A DNA stretch of 64,000 bases from contig NW_024468252.1 of the NCBI RefSeq assembly GCF_002104995.1, positions 496,001 through 560,000 of the forward strand, written 5' to 3'. The notes below the pieces were generated by a model. It did not search any database. It had not been told where the DNA came from and was given only the letters and a program-made list of their open reading frames with translations. Both the position numbers and the translations under genes were made by a program. Source of the DNA: Linderina pennispora. Taxonomy: Eukaryota; Kickxellomycota; Kickxellomycetes; Kickxellales; Kickxellaceae. Shown in pieces: positions 61,388 through 64,000 of this stretch; position 1 is the first letter of the stretch; the number at the start of each line of letters is the position of its first letter.

Positions 61388-63874
61388 ATGGCGGGTGGAA
61401 TCAGCAACAAGCGGCCGCGCAACAGCAGCGGGTTCTCGTCAGACCTGGATCGGCGGGTTGGGCGGCTGCTGCGCGACTACATGGTTGAGGAACAGGCAAC
61501 AACGACTGGGCCGTTTTCGTTTCCCAGTACCTCCAAGCTCGTCGACTACGTGCGCGAAGTAGACATGAGCCTGCGGCGACAGAAGCTGCTGCAGCTGGAG
61601 AAGAGCGTGCAGCGAGTGGTGGGCGTACTGAGACGCCAGCAGGACAACCAGCAGACGCAGTCGGCGGCGCCATCAGCCGCACACACCAGCGACGAGGAGC
61701 CAGATATCGACGGATCAATGGACTTTGACGACCTGGAGGCAGTGCCGACGATGGAGGTCAAGGACAACGGTGCAATGAACGGGTCGCTAATGAAGCTGTG
61801 GGGAGCAAAGGCGGAGAGCGCAGCAGCGGCAATGAACACAGCCACCACTGCGGCCAGCACACCGCAGAGAGAGGCGACGCCGGATGTGACGGCAGCTGGC
61901 CATGCGGGGACGCAGGAGAAGCGGCGCACGGATGACCACGAGACCACAGGCAAGGACCGGAAGAAGAAGCGGGCAGCCAAGGGCCCTGACCGCACAAAGT
62001 ACACGCCGCCCGAGACACGGCTGTCGGACCTGGGCGGAGTCGACGCATGCATCGAGGAGGTGCTGGAGCTCATAGTGATGCCGCTGAAGCACCCCGAGAT
62101 CTACCTGCACACGGGCGTCAACCCGCCGCGCGGAGTGCTGCTGCACGGGCCCCCTGGCTGTGGCAAAACCATGCTGGCCAACGCCATCGCCGGAGAGGTC
62201 GGTGTCCCATTCCTGCAGATCTCGGCGCCCTCGATTGTGTCGGGCATGTCGGGCGAGTCCGAGAAGAAGCTGCGTGAGGTGTTTGAGGAGGCCCGGGATC
62301 TGGCTCCCTGCATTGTGTTTATCGACGAGATCGACGCAATCACGCCGAAGCGCGAGACGGCGCAGCGCGAGATGGAGCGCAGGATTGTTGCACAGATGCT
62401 CACCTGCATCGACGATCTGTCGTGGGAGAAGACGGACAACAAGCCGGTCATGTTGATCGGCGCCACAAACCGGCCTGATTCGCTTGATCCGGCGCTGCGC
62501 CGTGCGGGCCGCTTCGATCGCGAAATCGCCATGGCTGTGCCCGACGAGGACGCGCGCGAGCAGATCCTACACGTGCTGTGCCAGAAGCTGCTGCTGTCGG
62601 GCGACTTTGACATCAAGGAGCTGGCAAAATGCACGCCTGGATACGTTGGCGCTGACTTGACGGCCCTGACCACTGCAGCTGGTATGATTGCCGTCAAGCG
62701 CATCTTCCACTCGATGCAGGCGCTGGCGCCAAGCACGCTGGCTGACAAGCTGGCGCTGGCAGCGGTTGATGGCGATGTCCCGGGCGCAGCCGAGAGTATG
62801 AGTGTTGATCCAGTCAGCGGCCAGGAGACACCGATGCCAATCAGCACTCCAGCGCGGTGGGACGCACAGCCAGCAGACCGCAAGCTCCGCACCATCGCCG
62901 ATTTCCTGGCCTCCCACCCGGACCCGCTGACAACCGAGGAGCTGGCGCCGCTGGCCATCTCCAACGCCGACTTTATTGAGGCCCTGAAGAAGGTTCAGCC
63001 CAGCGCCAAGCGCGAGGGCTTCGCAACCGTGCCGGGTGTGACCTGGGACGACATTGGCGCGCTGGGCAAGGTGCGCGACGAGCTGCGCATGGCCGTGGTC
63101 GAGCCGATCCGCCAGCCGGAGCTGTTCGCCAAGGTCGGCATTACTGCTCCCGCGGGAGTCCTGCTGTGGGGCCCGCCTGGCAACGGAAAGACGCTGCTGG
63201 CCAAGGCTATCGCCAATGAGTCGCACACCAACTTTATCAGCGTCAAGGGCGGCGAGCTCATGTCCAAGTATGTCGGCGACAGCGAGCGTGCGGTGCGCCA
63301 GGTGTTCTCCAGGGCGCGGGCATCGAGCCCCTGCGTCGTGTTCTTTGATGAAATCGACGCCCTGTGCAGCCGCCGTAGCGGTGAGCAGAGCGAGGCGTCG
63401 GCGCGTGTGGTCAACACGCTGCTGACTGAGATTGACGGCATGGTGTCGCGCAAGGCCGTGTATATCATCGCTGCCACCAACCGGCCTGACATCATCGACC
63501 CAGCCATGCTGCGGCCGGGTCGACTCGACAAGCTGTTGTACGTCGAGCTGCCGACGCCTGCCGAGCGGGCTGACATCCTGCGCACGCTGACTAAAAAGAC
63601 CCCCCTGGCCGACGATGTCAGCCTGGACGAGGTTGCTGCTGACTCGCGCTGCGACGGCTACAGTGGCGCCGACCTGGCTGGCCTGATTCGCGAGGCTGCG
63701 GTTGCTGCGCTGCGGTCTGTGTTCCTGGCTCAGGACTCTGGTGCTGCGCAGCCTGGCGGCTCCATCCTCGTATCGAAGGAGAACTTTGACACCGCGCTGT
63801 CTTGCATTGCGCCGTCGGTGTCGGCCTCCGACATGAAGAAGTACGATGCCCTGCGTAAACTGTACGGCAAGTGA
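61388..63874 (+). CDS. RIX7: RIX7/NVL-type AAA ATPase
   Basis: Tandem AAA ATPase (yeast Rix7, animal NVL2) that acts in nuclear 60S pre-ribosome maturation. The 828-residue product from the ATG at 61388 begins with the N-terminal domain (DLDRRVGRLLRDYMVEE) and a basic patch (KDRKKKRAAKGPDRTK). D1 has GPPGCGKTMLANAIAGE (about 254), FIDEIDAITPKRE (about 312) and an arginine-finger region DPALRRAGRFDREI. D2 has GPPGNGKTLLAKAIANE (about 595), FFDEIDALCSRRSG (about 652) and DPAMLRPGRLDKLLYV. The ATG at 61304 in the same frame is less likely since its extension is not family-like. Frame intact. Confidence 0.95.
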   Translation: MAGGISNKRPRNSSGFSSDLDRRVGRLLRDYMVEEQATTTGPFSFPSTSKLVDYVREVDMSLRRQKLLQLEKSVQRVVGVLRRQQDNQQTQSAAPSAAHTSDEEPDIDGSMDFDDLEAVPTMEVKDNGAMNGSLMKLWGAKAESAAAAMNTATTAASTPQREATPDVTAAGHAGTQEKRRTDDHETTGKDRKKKRAAKGPDRTKYTPPETRLSDLGGVDACIEEVLELIVMPLKHPEIYLHTGVNPPRGVLLHGPPGCGKTMLANAIAGEVGVPFLQISAPSIVSGMSGESEKKLREVFEEARDLAPCIVFIDEIDAITPKRETAQREMERRIVAQMLTCIDDLSWEKTDNKPVMLIGATNRPDSLDPALRRAGRFDREIAMAVPDEDAREQILHVLCQKLLLSGDFDIKELAKCTPGYVGADLTALTTAAGMIAVKRIFHSMQALAPSTLADKLALAAVDGDVPGAAESMSVDPVSGQETPMPISTPARWDAQPADRKLRTIADFLASHPDPLTTEELAPLAISNADFIEALKKVQPSAKREGFATVPGVTWDDIGALGKVRDELRMAVVEPIRQPELFAKVGITAPAGVLLWGPPGNGKTLLAKAIANESHTNFISVKGGELMSKYVGDSERAVRQVFSRARASSPCVVFFDEIDALCSRRSGEQSEASARVVNTLLTEIDGMVSRKAVYIIAATNRPDIIDPAMLRPGRLDKLLYVELPTPAERADILRTLTKKTPLADDVSLDEVAADSRCDGYSGADLAGLIREAAVAALRSVFLAQDSGAAQPGGSILVSKENFDTALSCIAPSVSASDMKKYDALRKLYGK

Positions 63875-63950
63875 TATGCTATATTTGAAGAAACTATGCC
63901 AGAATACATCTACCTACATGAAGCAGCGCGCCCATTACTACTCGCTCGGC

Positions 63951-64000
63951 TTATTCTTCGATCACTCCAAACAGCTTCATCTTGAGCTTGTTCGACTCGT
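63951..64000 (-). CDS. C-terminal end of an unidentified gene
   Basis: The right edge cuts a probable minus-strand gene. The last 15 codons read ESNKLKMKLFGVIEE followed by TAA at 63951-63953, and the next plus-strand gene (RIX7) ends 76 bp before. The sequence looks coding but is too short to name. Confidence 0.35.
   Translation of the reverse strand, partial: ESNKLKMKLFGVIEE

Overview
The window looks like nuclear DNA of an early-diverging fungus, most likely a Kickxellomycotina (Coemansia-like) zoopagomycete. The evidence is compact GC-rich genes, few short spliceosomal introns (GTAAGT-type donors, TAG acceptors, 59-176 bp), fungal housekeeping proteins (CLU1, TFA1, DRE2, ROT2, CCT4, SNF2/STH1, COQ2, RIX7) and a siderophore synthetase of the NIS type. 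The lineage is an inference from gene content; no marker phylogeny could be run.

Layout. 1-15 kb is housekeeping: CLU1 (cut by the left edge), a secreted GPI-phospholipase D, TFIIE-alpha, a bacterial-type CMP kinase with a mitochondrial-looking leader, a DHA2 drug exporter, an F-box-like protein, DPH4, a cyanase-family protein and DRE2. 15.8-20.7 kb holds a zinc-finger/MULE-transposase-derived gene and ER glucosidase II alpha. 20.7-32 kb is an AT-richer accessory island: decayed and intact thioredoxin-like genes, an OPT transporter, three copies of a small unknown family and, between copies two and three, a Fanzor-type RNA-guided nuclease gene with its RuvC triad visible. 32-39 kb has SCAMP, an Acinus-like SAP/RRM protein, three tiny proteins with TATA boxes and a monocarboxylate-type MFS carrier. 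40-46 kb has an AVT amino-acid carrier, the NIS siderophore synthetase (with a TATA box inside an 11-bp inverted repeat), a membrane protein and a Gly-Trp-His repeat secreted protein. 46-64 kb returns to housekeeping (CCT4, mitochondrial uL3, a C2orf76-like protein, SNF2 ATPase, COQ2, an IRC21-like cytochrome b5 and RIX7). Interspersed are a silk-like GAGV-repeat secreted protein and a second zinc-finger/MULE-derived copy.

The strongest overall anomaly is that many otherwise conserved genes are broken by single-base reading-frame shifts. All clearly resolved shifts go the same way (net +1, one extra base): 15 outside the second MULE-derived copy, which has more. They hit essential-type genes (glucosidase II, DPH4) as well as accessory ones, and flanking residues align across each break. 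Insertion-type assembly error and real +1 recoding both fit; reads or transcripts would decide. The Fanzor gene is the most notable single locus.

For split genes the coordinates given span the whole gene; exon limits and shift positions are in the evidence text.
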